Source: Dryococelus australis
Taxonomy: Eukaryota > Arthropoda > Insecta > Phasmatodea > Phasmatidae
Length of the DNA stretch: 64,000 bases
Direction of reading: 5' to 3'
NCBI GenBank assembly: GCA_029891345.1
Contig: CM056994.1
Location: forward strand, 223,086,491 to 223,150,490
The notes under the pieces are model-generated. The model had not been told where the DNA came from and made no database searches. It worked only from the letters and a program-made list of their open reading frames with translations. Below, piece after piece: positions 22,520 through 33,384 of this stretch (the first letter of the stretch is position 1; the number at the start of each line of letters is the position of its first letter). A program made the translations under genes and the position numbers.

Positions 22520-23725
22520 CTGCACCTTCGACACCTGAGACGGGAATGCGGTTTGAAAATGAAGATTATATATATATATAATGTATAATGATTTTCTGTG
22601 GGACAGGTACTCTGGGGAAGAATTAATTAATTTTAGAAAAAAGGTGACTTAGGAGGGGGAGGAGGCTGTACGTTAACTTGTACGTGGGATTTTGAACACC
22701 AAGCTAAGTATTTGAGATTTGTGAAAGGTGTTTTCAAAAATTTTGTAAAAACGATATCGTATTGCGAAAAGTTACTGTGTAATTTAACATAAATATCGTC
22801 ACTTACTATTTTTTCAGTTTTCTCGTTAGATATTTTTTGTAATGCCATTTGAGATTTTGTATAAATAATGTAATTTAAACATAATGTAGGTATTTAGTTT
22901 TAACAAAAAGTGGGGAAAATTGTAATCAGTCATATACTTGTAATCTTGTAATCGTCATTTAGGACTTTTATACAAAATGCTTAAAAGTGCGGATGGAAAA
23001 ATATGTTTCCCAAAATATATTTAAAAAGAGAAATTTTACTTTTTTTTTAGTCACAATTTACCTTACCAAACAACTTGCATGATGTTTATACTTTCTCACG
23101 AGATCGAGATTGGTATGATGGTTGAGTTAGAATCTTGGGTGGCGCATGCAGTGATGAGTGGGGATATTCCCTGCTTCTTCCTGGTGAATGACTGGGGGAT
23201 AACCGACCACCATTGCAGCCTATAAAATACTTTGACAGACAACAAATCAATCCGTGCAGAGTTTATTTCCGCCAGCGTGTTGAGAAACATGATTTCTTAC
23301 TAGTTTAGTCTGTGACCACCTCAGTCTACAGAGTAACAAACAGGAATTATACTTTCTTGTAGTTTCATGAGGGCTGTAAACACAATAACGGCATTGTCGT
23401 ATAAATGTAAAACGGGAAAAAAAAAATTATTTCCATCAATCAGTACTCACAAATTTGGAATATTGTGTAGTAAATTTATATTAATGTTATAGTGTTGGTC
23501 ATATACTGTAGATGATTCTTCTCGTATTTTTACTGAATAACTGATATAGGCGGAAACTAATAACGAGGGCAGTAAATATACATTTTGTCGACAAGAAAGA
23601 TACGTGGTATTGTTTACATTTAATTGAAGGGTGGAAGTTTACTGAAGAAAGGAAACGTAGTAGAGGTTTTGGAAAGTGCTCAGCTGCCCGCGCATAGAGC
23701 CGACAGAACGCCCAGAGCTGACGTT
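22520..23725. other. Gene-free AT-rich stretch
   Basis: A short (TA)n tract lies near 22567-22581. No gene or matched repeat was recognised. Confidence 0.5.
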
Positions 23726-23726
23726 G

Positions 23727-24080
23727 AATTTTTGCAAGACGTGGAAGTAAATGATAGATGGGAGTTTTTACAAATGTCGGTGATGGATGCTCGAGAACAG
23801 TGACTATCGTACAAGCTGGGTTAAACTTTCAAGACCTGAGTTTTCATACGTCAGGCCGGGTGACGCTGCGACGTATACACGATGCATATCTTGCACATGT
23901 GGGCATGTGCCTTCTCGTACCCAAGCAAGACTTGTAACACTCGGTTGCTCTCCGTCTGTGTTTACCCAGCAAACTTACACCTTGTGTACTTACAGGTGTG
24001 TGGTACTGCCACTTACGTGGAGTAAGGCTTCTATTGCACTTTTATGCATCCACAGTCAAGTTGTAGTTTTACTAATAATT
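23727..24080 (+). pseudogene. LINE ORF2 endonuclease fragment
   Basis: A fragment of an AP-type endonuclease from a second LINE related to the one at 5.3-10.5 kb. It begins near FLQDV, the counterpart of FLQEV. After a frameshift it reads TNVGDGCSRTVTIVQAG and LSFHTSGRV, matching TNVGDGG and LRYHPSGRV in the first LINE. A further shift gives PSRTQARLV, matching the YAPSGSQ region. At least two frameshifts are needed, and the DNA is clearly diverged from the other copy, so this is an older or different subfamily. Downstream sequence to about 24450 may be more of the same element but could not be assigned. Confidence 0.6.
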
Positions 24081-24720
24081 CGGTGAAGAATGATGCTTGT
24101 TATCAAATGGGCCACTAAATAGTCCTTCCTTTGCTTTACAGCGATACTTGAATATGAAAACTGTGTCGGGCACACGTCCATGTGTTTTGCTTGAATACGT
24201 ATGCGTTATCGGGTAGTATTTTCTTTGGGACAAGATTAGTTCTTGGATGTTATGCCATACGGGATCCGCCAGCCTGGCATTTGAACTCTGTAGCAGAGTG
24301 TTTGAAATCCTGGTTTTTTGAAGAAAACTATTCAACGTGCCCCCAGTGTGTTTACCTACGAGAATACATCGTACCTCAGACGAGGAAGGAACGTTACTCC
24401 AAAGTGATCACGCGTGCTTGCAAATTTTATTTCGGAGTCCTCCAATATATTTAAACACAGCTTTTTCAGACAACGTACTATCCGGACACGAGCCAAACTA
24501 CAATAGCAGCCTGTATTGAACTATGCTACAGACTTTTCATTAATAAAAATGATGCGGGCAGGCATCTAGACGAGATCGTTCGTTTGACACCAAAATCAGT
24601 GCGCTAGCGAGTCGTCAGATGCACTGCCTGGAAATATTCGCCCAACTCAAGGTCACGCTTGCATTGCAGTAGTCGAACGAGGCCTCATTTATTACAATCG
24701 TGATGTTAGTCACGAAATCT
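24081..24720. other. Unassigned DNA, possibly further LINE remnant
   Basis: Open frames of 60-90 codons occur on both strands (24072-24335 minus, 24182-24454 plus). They lack motifs I can place. The position just after an endonuclease fragment makes more LINE remnant plausible but unproven. Confidence 0.3.
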
Positions 24721-24721
24721 T

Positions 24722-25141
24722 ATAGGCTATTAATGGTAAAATGAGTGTTTTTGGAAGCCCTGCTAAGATCTACTTGTATGTACGTTGAGTATTCATCCGT
24801 ATTATGCGAGATTAACATTGTCATGGGCCTAGTTACTTTACTAATGCGTCGGTTACGTGGAACTGTGAAATTATTAGAAAAGTAAATATTTTACAAATCT
24901 GCTCATTTTTACACATTGATGCATTAAAAAAAATACAAGCGAAAGATGCCGTATAATTTAAGTTATCGCATATTGTTATGTAACACTTATTTGACGACAA
25001 GTTATGGAACTACTTCCCATCCATCGTTACCAACTTTACTGGGAACATGTCACTCAGTGCCCCCGTTAAAATATTTGCAGGTAGGGACAGTGACTTTTTT
25101 CTAAGGTTGATTTCAAAAGCGCTCACTTTATCGTGAACAAC
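24722..25141 (-). mobile_element. Family 1 MITE, minus
   Basis: A full-length reverse copy from ATAGGCTATTAATGGTAAAA to CGCTCACTTTATCGTGAACA. It keeps the body motifs TACTTGTATGTACGTTGAG, CATCCATCGTTACCAACTTT and AGGGACAGTGACTTTTTTC. Confidence 0.85.
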
Positions 25142-25341
25142 AATTAGTGTTGGAACGGATACTATCACCATGTCCGCTCCGGTACTGTGTGTCGGTCTGA
25201 TTCTAAAGACGTACCCACGTCAAAATTCGCAGTTGTCACAGGCTCCGGATGTGACTTGTTAAGGGCAATGGTGCATGGAAGCAGTATATTTACCCGATTT
25301 TCGATATGTCGTTTTCCAAAGAGATTGTAGAAATTTTTGCC

Positions 25342-25540
25342 TTGACAAGACGTAAATTATAATTTTCAACCGCTTTTTTACGTTGTTAGATTTTCAGTTC
25401 CTTTATTATTCTCGGAGCATTGATGGAAGAAAGGAAAGTATTTTTTTCTTATCGTTAGTCAGAGCTCCGAGAATAACGAACGCAGAGCATTTTTAACTAT
25501 GTAAAAAGGTGTTCAAAATTGTTATTTGCGTCTTGTCGAA
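25342..25540. repeat. Long imperfect hairpin (palindromic element)
   Basis: The left arm at 25342-25418 (TTGACAAGACGTAAATTATA onward, ending TTATTCTCGGAGC) is the inverse of the right arm at 25464-25540 (GCTCCGAGAATAACGAACGC onward, ending TTTGCGTCTTGTCGAA). Arms of about 77 bases flank a loop of about 45. It has the form of a foldback MITE or a recent inverted duplication. Confidence 0.75.
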
Positions 25541-25779
25541 CCAAAAATTAAAAATTAAATATAAAAAAATTCCCTCTAAAACAAATTGTGACATAAATTA
25601 TATAAATATACGTTTTTCGTTGAACCATTCTCCTTAAGGCGACTTCCGATTGAACAGGTTCCAGAAGTGAAAGTAGGTTTCGTGATCACTGTGTGTCGGC
25701 GAGGAAGTAAGCTGAGATTTCCCTCCCGAGCAATGTGGCGTGACAGAAGCGCCAATTCTCGTCTTTCAAAATTGTTCAG

Positions 25780-26001
25780 TAAGTGAAGTGAGTGAAGGGA
25801 TTTGGACGGCTCTTAACAAGGTCTTGAGAACCGATGAGGACGATTCTCGGGAGATCCCCGAGAAAACCCGCCGACCAGCGGCATCATCCGGCACGATTCC
25901 CATATGCAAAAATCCGGGAGTCACACGGCCGGGGATTGATCCCGGATCGCCTTGGTAGGTAGGATGCGGGCAGGCTAACCGATCAGCCACCGCGGCCCCC
26001 C
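25780..26001 (-). mobile_element. SINE-A copy, best preserved
   Basis: A tRNA-derived SINE on the minus strand. Read in its own direction it begins GGGGCCGCGGTGGCTGATCG with an A-box-like region, then GGGATCAATCCCCGGCCG as a B-box region, then a body containing GCCGCTGGTCGGCGGGTTTT and CTCATCGGTTCTCAAGACC. It ends in short CACT repeats (about 25780-25800 on the plus strand, seen as AGTGAAGTGAGTGAAGG). About 220 bases long. The ORFs on both strands here (25740-25958 and 25766-25990) are by-products. Confidence 0.8.
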
Positions 26002-27085
26002 TGTCCCTACAGTTGTTCAGGTTTCACGAGCTGTGTTTCTGCTATTTCTTACATGGAATATACGTTTTGAGGGATTTTAAATAGTGAAGCCGTATTTGTT
26101 AAAGGTTGTGACGTCTTTCCAAATAGTGACACTTCGACTACCGTTGTTGTGGTAAGGTTTTTTTTTTATGATTATTCATACGAATTCTATAATTAGGAGG
26201 TTGTTTTGTTGGTTCCTTTCTCGATGTTCGTACCATTCGCATCACTCTATTTTTCTTAATAATTTTGGCTTGTACGTTTACCCGTGTCCTCATTTGCTAC
26301 TTTTAATTCATTAATTTAGAAACCATCGCTTTATAAAGTCATTCGCTAAAAAAAAAAAAAATGCAGCGCAAACAGTGACCACGATCAGCCAACGCGTTAA
26401 CAGCAGATACGTTCTGTTTAGAATTAATTTTTAAGAGACTTGCTTCTGTATGATTATGTGTGCTGTGCTAGTCAGGTGCCGTATACAAGCTTCTTGTTAT
26501 GATTATTTCGGCATTAAATGCGTAGGCGTACACCAGTACCGCAAGTATAACACGCTGCACATAAATATTGTACGCTACGTAAAAATCTTGTATTTTGCAG
26601 TGCACTGCTATGAAGATATTATTTTCTCTGAAACAGTCCTGATAAGACAATCAATTATCTTTTATTCTAACATGTGCATTGAAATGAAATTCATAACAAT
26701 TTAAAAAAATGTTTCATTCAATAGCAGTTCGTGTCTCTGTGACAACCGCACACGAAACATATGCGATCCTGACCTCTAGCAGTTGATGGGAGCGGTAGGC
26801 CGAGAGTAGAATGAAGTAATGGGTGAGAGTAGAATGAAGTAATGGGTACCTACAATGATGTGCCTACAGCGAGGGATCGGAGTAACTTCCTTGTGCATAC
26901 AGAGCATTGTAATGAAAACATAATTCAGTTTATATTCCCGCAATGTACTCTGAAGAATACACCGGAAGCGAGGGAGGTTGGGCGAGGGGGGGGGGGGGGC
27001 GAAGCGAACAGCGAACGGGAGATGTAAAGAGGTGGCTGGGGAACCCGCCCAGTTGGAGCTGTTGACAGCGTTTGAGGTCGAGAAG
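26002..27085. other. Gene-free stretch with a short tandem duplication
   Basis: Two head-to-tail copies of a 24-base unit (GAGAGTAGAATGAAGTAATG...) lie at about 26800-26847. A 14-base poly(G) tract lies at 26986-26999. No gene is recognised. Confidence 0.5.
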
Positions 27086-27089
27086 CGTG

Positions 27090-27770
27090 GCAGCGATAAG
27101 GGCTACGTTCTCGCGCTCATACGTGCGCCATAGTCGCTATGGACTGGGCTCTAAACTGGCGTGCATTTGTCTCATGTTGCATGCACCTATAGGCCTTTAT
27201 ATGGTGGACCTAGCATTTTATTGGTGGATAAGTGTTTAGCAAAGTTCAATTGAGCAGGTCCCTAACTATTAGGTGACATGCAAAATTCGCGTTTTTATCG
27301 GAGGACACCTTAAATTTAAAAACACCTTCCCTTTGCAATACGTATGTCATTGGAACATTCTTTACTTGATAGTTCCCGGGAAACTCTGCGCCAATAAATG
27401 AACACTTCACAACTGTGTGCCCCAATCACGTGCAGTTCGCTCAGAAACAGCGTGACTTAATATGTATGCAGCAACCAATGGTGAAATTACGCCGGCTCAA
27501 GTATATATAGTACTATGAATTTTAGCTTGATATTAAAAAAGTCCGATTTGCAGGTCCCTACTAACTAAATATGGTTCTTACCCGAATATTTTGAGATACA
27601 GCACTTTGATAAAAACCGTTTTAACCATGTTCGAGTGCTCCGAAATGGTGATTTTCACGTGTGTAACGCTTAGGAAGTACCACACAGGCATACTCTGAAG
27701 TGTATGTTCCCTTCGTAGCTCAGCGCTCTGCACGCATGTCTAATAGTTAGTGAAAGAAAGTGTATTTCAA
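27090..27770 (+). repeat. Dispersed repeat, longer copy
   Basis: Two blocks match the shorter copy at 45340-45635. One lies at about 27125-27170 (TGCGCCATAGTCGCTATGG, CTGGCGTGCA) and the other at about 27630-27760 (GTGCTCCGAAATGGTG, GGAAGTACCACACAGGCATA, CTGAAGTGT). About 350 bases between the blocks are missing or diverged in the other copy. No ORF of note; class unknown. Confidence 0.55.
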
Positions 27771-27893
27771 ACACACTGGCGCAGTCCCCCAGTGGCCAGG
27801 TAAGCGGGCACCTTAATTCCTCAAGCACCACTTTACAGAAGCTCTTGTTCGCGGTTTTATTTGCCCGCCCCACTTTGTATGTATTCTTACAAA

Positions 27894-28322
27894 GGCTATT
27901 CACGATATTGTGAGCACTTTAGAAATGAACCTTAGGAAAAAAAGTCACTGCTCCTGCATGTAGGGCTTTTTATTTTTTAACGGGTGCACTGAGTGACATT
28001 AACCCAGCAAAGTTGGTATCGATTGATGGGAAGTATTTTTATAACTTAACATCGAAAAAAAAGTATTAGGTTAAACATTTGTGGTAACTTAAATTATTTC
28101 TTTCGCTTTCGGTTTTTAATTAATGCATCTAAGTCTAAAAATGAGCAGATTTGTAAAATATTTACTTTTCTAATAATTTCACAGTTTCACTTGACCTATG
28201 CATGAATAAGTGATGAGGCCTATAGCAATGTTAGTTTTACATAAGGCGAAAGAACACACAACTTGCATACAAGTAGATCTTAAGTAGGGCTTTCAAAAGT
28301 GCTCATTTAACCGTGAATAGCT
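27894..28322 (+). mobile_element. Family 1 MITE
   Basis: A full-length copy from AGGCTATTCACGATATTGTG to CTCATTTAACCGTGAATAGC. Only about 210 bases separate it from the next copy in the same direction. Confidence 0.85.
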
Positions 28323-28530
28323 AGCGAGCGAGCGAGCTTCGTGTGGCGGTGCAGAACCAGTTAACTCGTCGGTGCGTGGAGAACAAGCTGCGCGAGAGGG
28401 AGGGAACTAAGGCATGGAACCCGCTCCGGTTAGCCTTGACACACTGCGCCCGCACACTGCCTCCGCACACACGTCCTGTGTTTCCGCGCCACGTCCACCA
28501 CACTGCTGCAATACCTATACATTAGAATAA
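28323..28530. other. GC-rich spacer between two MITEs
   Basis: A conspicuously GC-rich block with many CpGs, flanked by AT-rich MITEs on both sides. The two opposed 60-codon ORFs have no recognisable motif. It may be a fragment of a GC-rich repeat or a CpG-rich regulatory piece; I cannot tell which. Confidence 0.35.
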
Positions 28531-28917
28531 AGGCTGTGCACGATCAAGTGAGCACTTTTGAAATCAATCTTACAAAAATGTCAAGAGTGACATGCGCCCG
28601 GTAAAATTGGAAACTGTGGAGGGGAAGTAGTTCCATATCTTAACGTTGAATAAAAAGTGTTAGGTAACCATTTGTGCTAATTTTAATTATTTCTTACGAT
28701 TATTGTATTTTAACGCCTCAATGTGTAAAAATTAGCAGATTTATAAAATGTTTACTCTTCTAATTATTTCACAGTTTCGCTTGATTGACGTATGAATAAA
28801 GTGGTGAGGCCCATGGCAATGTTAATTTTACATAAGGCGGAAGAATACACAACGTGCATACAAGTAGGTCGTAAGCAGGGCTTTCAAAAGTTCTCATTTT
28901 ACCGTGAACAGCCTATA
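28531..28917 (+). mobile_element. Family 1 MITE with internal deletion
   Basis: It runs from AAGGCTGTGCACGATCAAGT to TTACCGTGAACAGCCTATA. Compared with other copies, about 40 bases around the CCTGCATGCACATATTTTAA region are missing, so it is about 385 bp long. The TIRs are well preserved, and the frame beginning MNKVVRPMAMLILHK is kept. Confidence 0.87.
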
Positions 28918-29025
28918 CCAGAAGCGTCAAGTGGACGATGGAGATAGCAGTAACATTTGTATGGCATGATTCTGGGTTGATAAGAGAACTCCAGACAGAT
29001 GGAATCATTGCGTGATGGTAAATGG

Positions 29026-29264
29026 GTAGGTAGGTTGGGATTAACGTCTTGTCGACAGCGAGGTCATTTATCACGTAGCAAGTAACTCGGTAAGTACGAA
29101 TGAGGAAGGAATCGCTCATGGCGGATAGTAACGAATCAACCCAGAATTTGGGTGAAGAGTTTCCGTAACATCGTGGAAAACCGAAATTAGGATTGCCGTA
29201 CCGGGAATGGAGTCCTTGTCTCCCCGAATGCGAGTTTACCACTGCGCAACGTCGCTCGATCGTT
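29026..29264 (-). mobile_element. SINE-B copy
   Basis: A tRNA-derived SINE on the minus strand. Read in its own direction, the head has TTGCGCAGTGGTAAACTCGC (A-box region) and GGACTCCATTCCC (degraded B box). Next come TCGGTTTTCCACGAT and the tail motif CGCTGTCGACAAGACGTTAA, then (CCTA)n-like repeats. The tail motif is shared with the copy at 56938-57142 (GCTGTCGACGAGACGTTAAG). Confidence 0.65.
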
Positions 29265-31284
29265 CCTAGACGGTACAGGAACTGATCTCACGAGAAGGAC
29301 TGATGAGTTTAAATAGGGTCGCCTCGACCTGACAGTCTTTCCCCAGGAAGCTACAAGGCCAAAAAAATACTGCGCAATCCATAAGATATTGGAAAATATT
29401 GCTTGAAATAAAGTAATGCTCCCAGGATACCCCCTTCGAGTTTGGTTCTAAGAAAGGGTTGTGTAAAGGCCAGGACCGGCTTCAGCTGGGAAGCGTTGTC
29501 TCTGTACTTTTTTTTTAAGCATGCCGACGCTTGTAAATACAGTGATATTTTCCGTCATGATTTTCTCTAAAACATATGTGTAAACTATCGCATTGTTTAA
29601 TATGCTGCTAACAAAAATAGTACAATCAATCAGTAGTTTTTGGTGCTTTTTGATGCCTATTCCGAAGTCAAGGTTCTTCGGAACTACGGCACGGGCTTGT
29701 TCGCCTCTCGAGTTCCAGGCCAATATAAATTTTCCGCAATTCTTTCTATCAATTTCAGGATATAATTGAAGATTTACTTTCGGCCGTTTCCTTAAACGGG
29801 CTAATATAATTATAAGTAAATACGTCGTCATATTCGCATTCCTAAGAAAAGTCTAAATCAACTGATCGTTTACCAGATAGTTTCATTGCTTAAAAAAAAG
29901 GGGCTTTTTTTTATTTTGGGAAATGCCTACCCCGGATTCTCTGCCGTGTTGCCTTGTGTTTTTTCCGTGAATTCTTCTCTCTACTGTCACTACAGATTTT
30001 AAACCATAATTTTGTCGAGCAATTATTGTTAATGTGGAAGTCTAAATTATTTGCATGCAAAATATTAATCAATATAAATCACTTGGGTCTATTTATTTTT
30101 TTAAATATTTAACATACTTTTGTTGCAAAAGTTGGTTGAGTATTTTTAGAAAGTTAAGTTATCCTCCTATACTACAGCCCCTTCATTCCACAATGCAATA
30201 ACGTAATATTCATACTCTTTGACAAATGCGCTGGTTTCGAGTGTTCTATCATTTTCAAAGTAAATAAAGTAATTTGGCCTGAATAGCCAACGGTTTTAAT
30301 AGACATTCTGATGACTTCTGTTTGAATACGATTTGAAGATATTGAGAAATTTGCGGATTCATTTGGCTACAAACTTGACTCCACGGTCGGTACTAGATCG
30401 TCAGTTAGTTGTTCATTGGTTGATTGATGCTCCAGTTTTACCCCAGAGCAGGTAGCATAGGAGTCGTCCAGAGCGTGTCGTATTACAAACCACGATTCTT
30501 TGCGTAATTGAATACTTTAATGTATGCATTATACGTTTCTCAGATAAACTATATTGAAAACCACACATTTACATTGTCGATATAGAAACGCCTACATTAA
30601 TTAATGACACCATTGCGGCACGCTCACTCCAGCTGTTCGCTCCAACGTGACGTCAAATAATGAAGCATATGTGCTCCAGACAACAAGCAGTTGATGCCCG
30701 AGATTGACCTAACGTGGTATGACGTATGATACACATAGATACGCCTCTTGACTGGCATCGGAACAACCCGGGGGGGGGGGGATCAGGGGATCAGGTTCCA
30801 TTGCACCGCTCAACTCCCGTTAAGCCAATGCTAACCACAGCAGTTGAAAAATAAGAATCCGCCCCCTCCCTTCTAGTATGTCTCTATCCACTAATAAAGA
30901 GCGTGGTTCCCACCTATCTTTCTCCTGTAGCGGTTTCTATTAATGCATGTAACAATTTTTAATTCTTTCTTGTCTCAAGGGTTTTTACGATGCCTATACC
31001 AGTTTTTCCCTTTTCCTTAGTTATATAGATACAACTTAGGGGGGGGGGGTAGTCATGGCCCCAAGCGTGGCATGGTTCCCCAGTCCCTCTGCCGCAATGC
31101 ATTGCATACCTCTTTGCCTGGATATTACACGATACCAGATTCCGTTAAAGCTTGTGCAAGGTCCGCCATAGCGACCGTTATACGGACTAGTGTGGCACCC
31201 GTCATAGCATTTACCGCCTTGTACGGCCAGATTCCGTACCAGGTTTGGTAATAGGACCTGTCCTATTTTTCGTGGTAGGTCCCA
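29265..31284. other. Gene-poor stretch with one unidentified ORF
   Basis: Apart from the 127-codon minus frame at 29448-29831, nothing is recognised. Poly(G) tracts lie at 30770-30781 and 31039-31049. The part at about 30740-31260 is somewhat GC-richer than its surroundings. Confidence 0.45.
29448..29831 (-). CDS. Unidentified 127-codon ORF
   Basis: I do not recognise this protein. It is open for 127 codons from ATG, with an ordinary amino-acid mix rather than low complexity: a hydrophobic start (MTTYLLIIILARL), a charged middle (RPKVNLQLYPEIDRKNCGK) and LLIDCTIFVSSILNNA further on. No splice sites, domain or neighbouring exon could be tied to it. In AT-rich DNA a frame of this length can occur by chance, so it may be a remnant of a mobile element, an exon, or nothing. 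Confidence 0.2.
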   Translation of the reverse strand: MTTYLLIIILARLRKRPKVNLQLYPEIDRKNCGKFILAWNSRGEQARAVVPKNLDFGIGIKKHQKLLIDCTIFVSSILNNAIVYTYVLEKIMTENITVFTSVGMLKKKVQRQRFPAEAGPGLYTTLS

Positions 31285-31674
31285 TACTATAGACTAAAGA
31301 TGAGGTAGACCGCTTATTCATCTTCTTCGCATGTACCCAACATTGACCTACCCCAATCCTACACAACTGTCAGTCACATGGTCAACAGTGTTGAACGTGT
31401 TTGTTTACATCTTAATTGTTAAATGAGGAACACTATTATAGAATAAAAATACTTTTATCAGTTTGAATGTAACCAAAAAGCATTACAAATTGATTAGAGG
31501 AAGTGTAAAAACATCTCAAAAGAACTTGTTTACTGAACGGTGTTCTATCCGCAAACCCAAGCCACGCCATTTTTGCTAGACGTGTTGGCAGAAAAGCAGT
31601 TCAATGTTGGGACACTGAGATTGGTTGCGCGCAGCCAATGAGATCGGTCTGCCTCATCTTTAGTCTGTCCCATG
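31285..31674 (+). mobile_element. 0.4 kb TIR element, complete copy
   Basis: The left end ATAGACTAAAGATGAGGTAG is mirrored by the right end CTGCCTCATCTTTAGTCTGT, giving inverted repeats of about 22 bases. It aligns with the truncated copy at 1893-2230. At about 390 bp it is a non-autonomous DNA element (MITE) with no ORF of note. Confidence 0.8.
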
Positions 31675-32158
31675 CCAAGTTTCATACCTGGCCAATCACA
31701 TCGCAGTTTCAAAGCGTAGGGTGTTCCCCGTGGTTACTACTTGAAACGAGTTGATGAAGAAAGCGAAAAGCACGCCTCCATCTTGATTATACATCCGTAA
31801 GGTTGAAAATCTTCCAAATATAATTAAAATACGACTAATAATATTGGCGATGAAAACTTTTAATTTCTGTTTAAAACCTTGTATAAAAACTGTAAACATT
31901 GCGTACTAGATGAAAAAATTAATTCAAAGGTAAAAATTATTAAAATATATATCAACTTATTAGCTGGTGTGGGAACTGTTAGTACAGTGGTAAAGAAAAT
32001 TTTGTTTATTTAATAACTATTTAAAATTAAACAGTTTTTTGTCTAAAAAAAAAAATTAGACAACATAATAAACAGTTTGTAACAAAATCTAACAATATCG
32101 GCTCCCGTTTGGGCACAAAAAATTAATTCTCGCAAAAGCTGTAGAAATGAAATACGCA
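31675..32158. other. AT-rich gene-free stretch
   Basis: Very AT-rich from about 31800. The 67-codon minus frame (31696-31899) has no recognisable motif. Confidence 0.5.
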
Positions 32159-32430
32159 TTTAGCTTCCGTCCCTACCACGGGCTTGGTTAGAAAAAACAA
32201 AAATCGTAGCAGCGCAGGCAGTTCTGGAGCTGCAACCCGCAACGTCGCCCCTTTGGGTGACTCCTTCACGGCCTGTGGAAACAGGTCTCCCCGTCCTTGC
32301 GGGGAGAACTCAAGGAGACACAGCCTCGCAAAGGTCGGCTCGCCTGGCTATCGCCGCCACGGTGCGTCGTCGCGTACCAATAAGAAAGCAGGCCCGGCTA
32401 CTTTACTTGTTGTAATGGAGCTCTCATTGT
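32159..32430 (+). other. GC-rich island with RNA-like hairpins
   Basis: GC-rich, with AT-rich DNA on both sides. Perfect hairpins sit next to each other: CCTGT/ACAGG with a GGAA loop (32272-32285), then TCTCCCCG/CGGGGAGA with a 6-base loop (32286-32307). A stem of 9 pairs with one mismatch encloses both (32257-32266 with 32312-32321). A further 6-base pairing lies outside (32250-32255 with 32329-32334). Another hairpin lies at 32218-32233. The whole could form a branched RNA. An 82-codon frame also crosses it (32184-32432), with no known motif, so a fragment of a retrotransposon leader or ORF is an equally open explanation. Confidence 0.35.
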
Positions 32431-32896
32431 AGTCTATTCGCGGTTTCTTCACACTTTTTGAATCACACCTTCGAAAAATCAACCCATTTATGATGTACTT
32501 GGTTGCTTTCTAAAAATGGCATGTATCACAAACAATTTTGTACTTCTGTTAGCATAGAAGCGCTCTATTTTTGGTTAAACTGCAATCGTATATATAATAT
32601 ATATATATATACATTTTATTATTTCGTTTATAATTTATAGAATGAAAACAATGAGATGAGAGATCCTACATACCCGACACGGCCGTCACAGAGAAAATAG
32701 GTGTGTGGTAATTTGCAGTAAGAAATAATTCTAATGCGAAATAACACTACATCGAGTGCGCAGGAATGCGGGGAGTTGTCCCTTTGGTGCGATTCTCAAG
32801 ACACGGTTAAACTTTGCATGAGGCGGAGGAATATCCTGGAAGTAGAACTCCGGCAGGGCTTCAGAATAGTGAGATGTAACTGTGAATGGACTATCA
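32431..32896 (+). mobile_element. Family 2 MITE
   Basis: It begins TAGTCTATTCGCGGTTTCTT and ends TAACTGTGAATGGACTAT, which are short inverted termini. The interior has ACCTTCGAAAAATCAACCCA, GTGCGCAGGAATGCGGGGAG, GTCCCTTTGGTG and GGCAGGGCTTCAGAA, shared with copies at 40246 and 45642. The outermost bases resemble family 1. It encodes nothing. Confidence 0.75.
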
Positions 32897-32960
32897 CACT
32901 GCTCACGAGAAATGCCACTGGGCTGATCATGAACATCCCGTGCTGCAGTTACCCGTTTGT

Positions 32961-33384
32961 ATAGGCTGTTCGCGGTAAAATGAGCATATTTGATAGCCCT
33001 GCTTAAGATCTACTTTGTATGCTCAGTGTATTATTATGCCCTATGTAAAATTCACACTGCCATGGGCCTTATCACTTTATTCATGCATAGGTCGAGTGGA
33101 ACTGTGCAATTATTTAAAAAGTAAATATTTTACATATATTCTAATTTTTACACTTCGCTGAATGGGGGGAAAAAAAACAGAAAGAAATAATTTAAGATAT
33201 TACAAAGTATTGCCTGACACTTTTTATTCGACGCTAAGATAAAGAACTACTTAACTTCCATCGTAACCAACTTTACAGGGCGCATATCACGCATTGCACC
33301 CATTGGAATATATGCAGGTGGGAGAAGTGGGCTTTTTTCTAATGCTGATTTTAAAAGTACTCACTTTATCGTGAACAGCCTTTA
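32961..33384 (-). mobile_element. Family 1 MITE, minus
   Basis: A full-length reverse copy from ATAGGCTGTTCGCGGTAAAA to TCACTTTATCGTGAACAGCC. It lies about 65 bases from the family 2 element. Confidence 0.87.
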
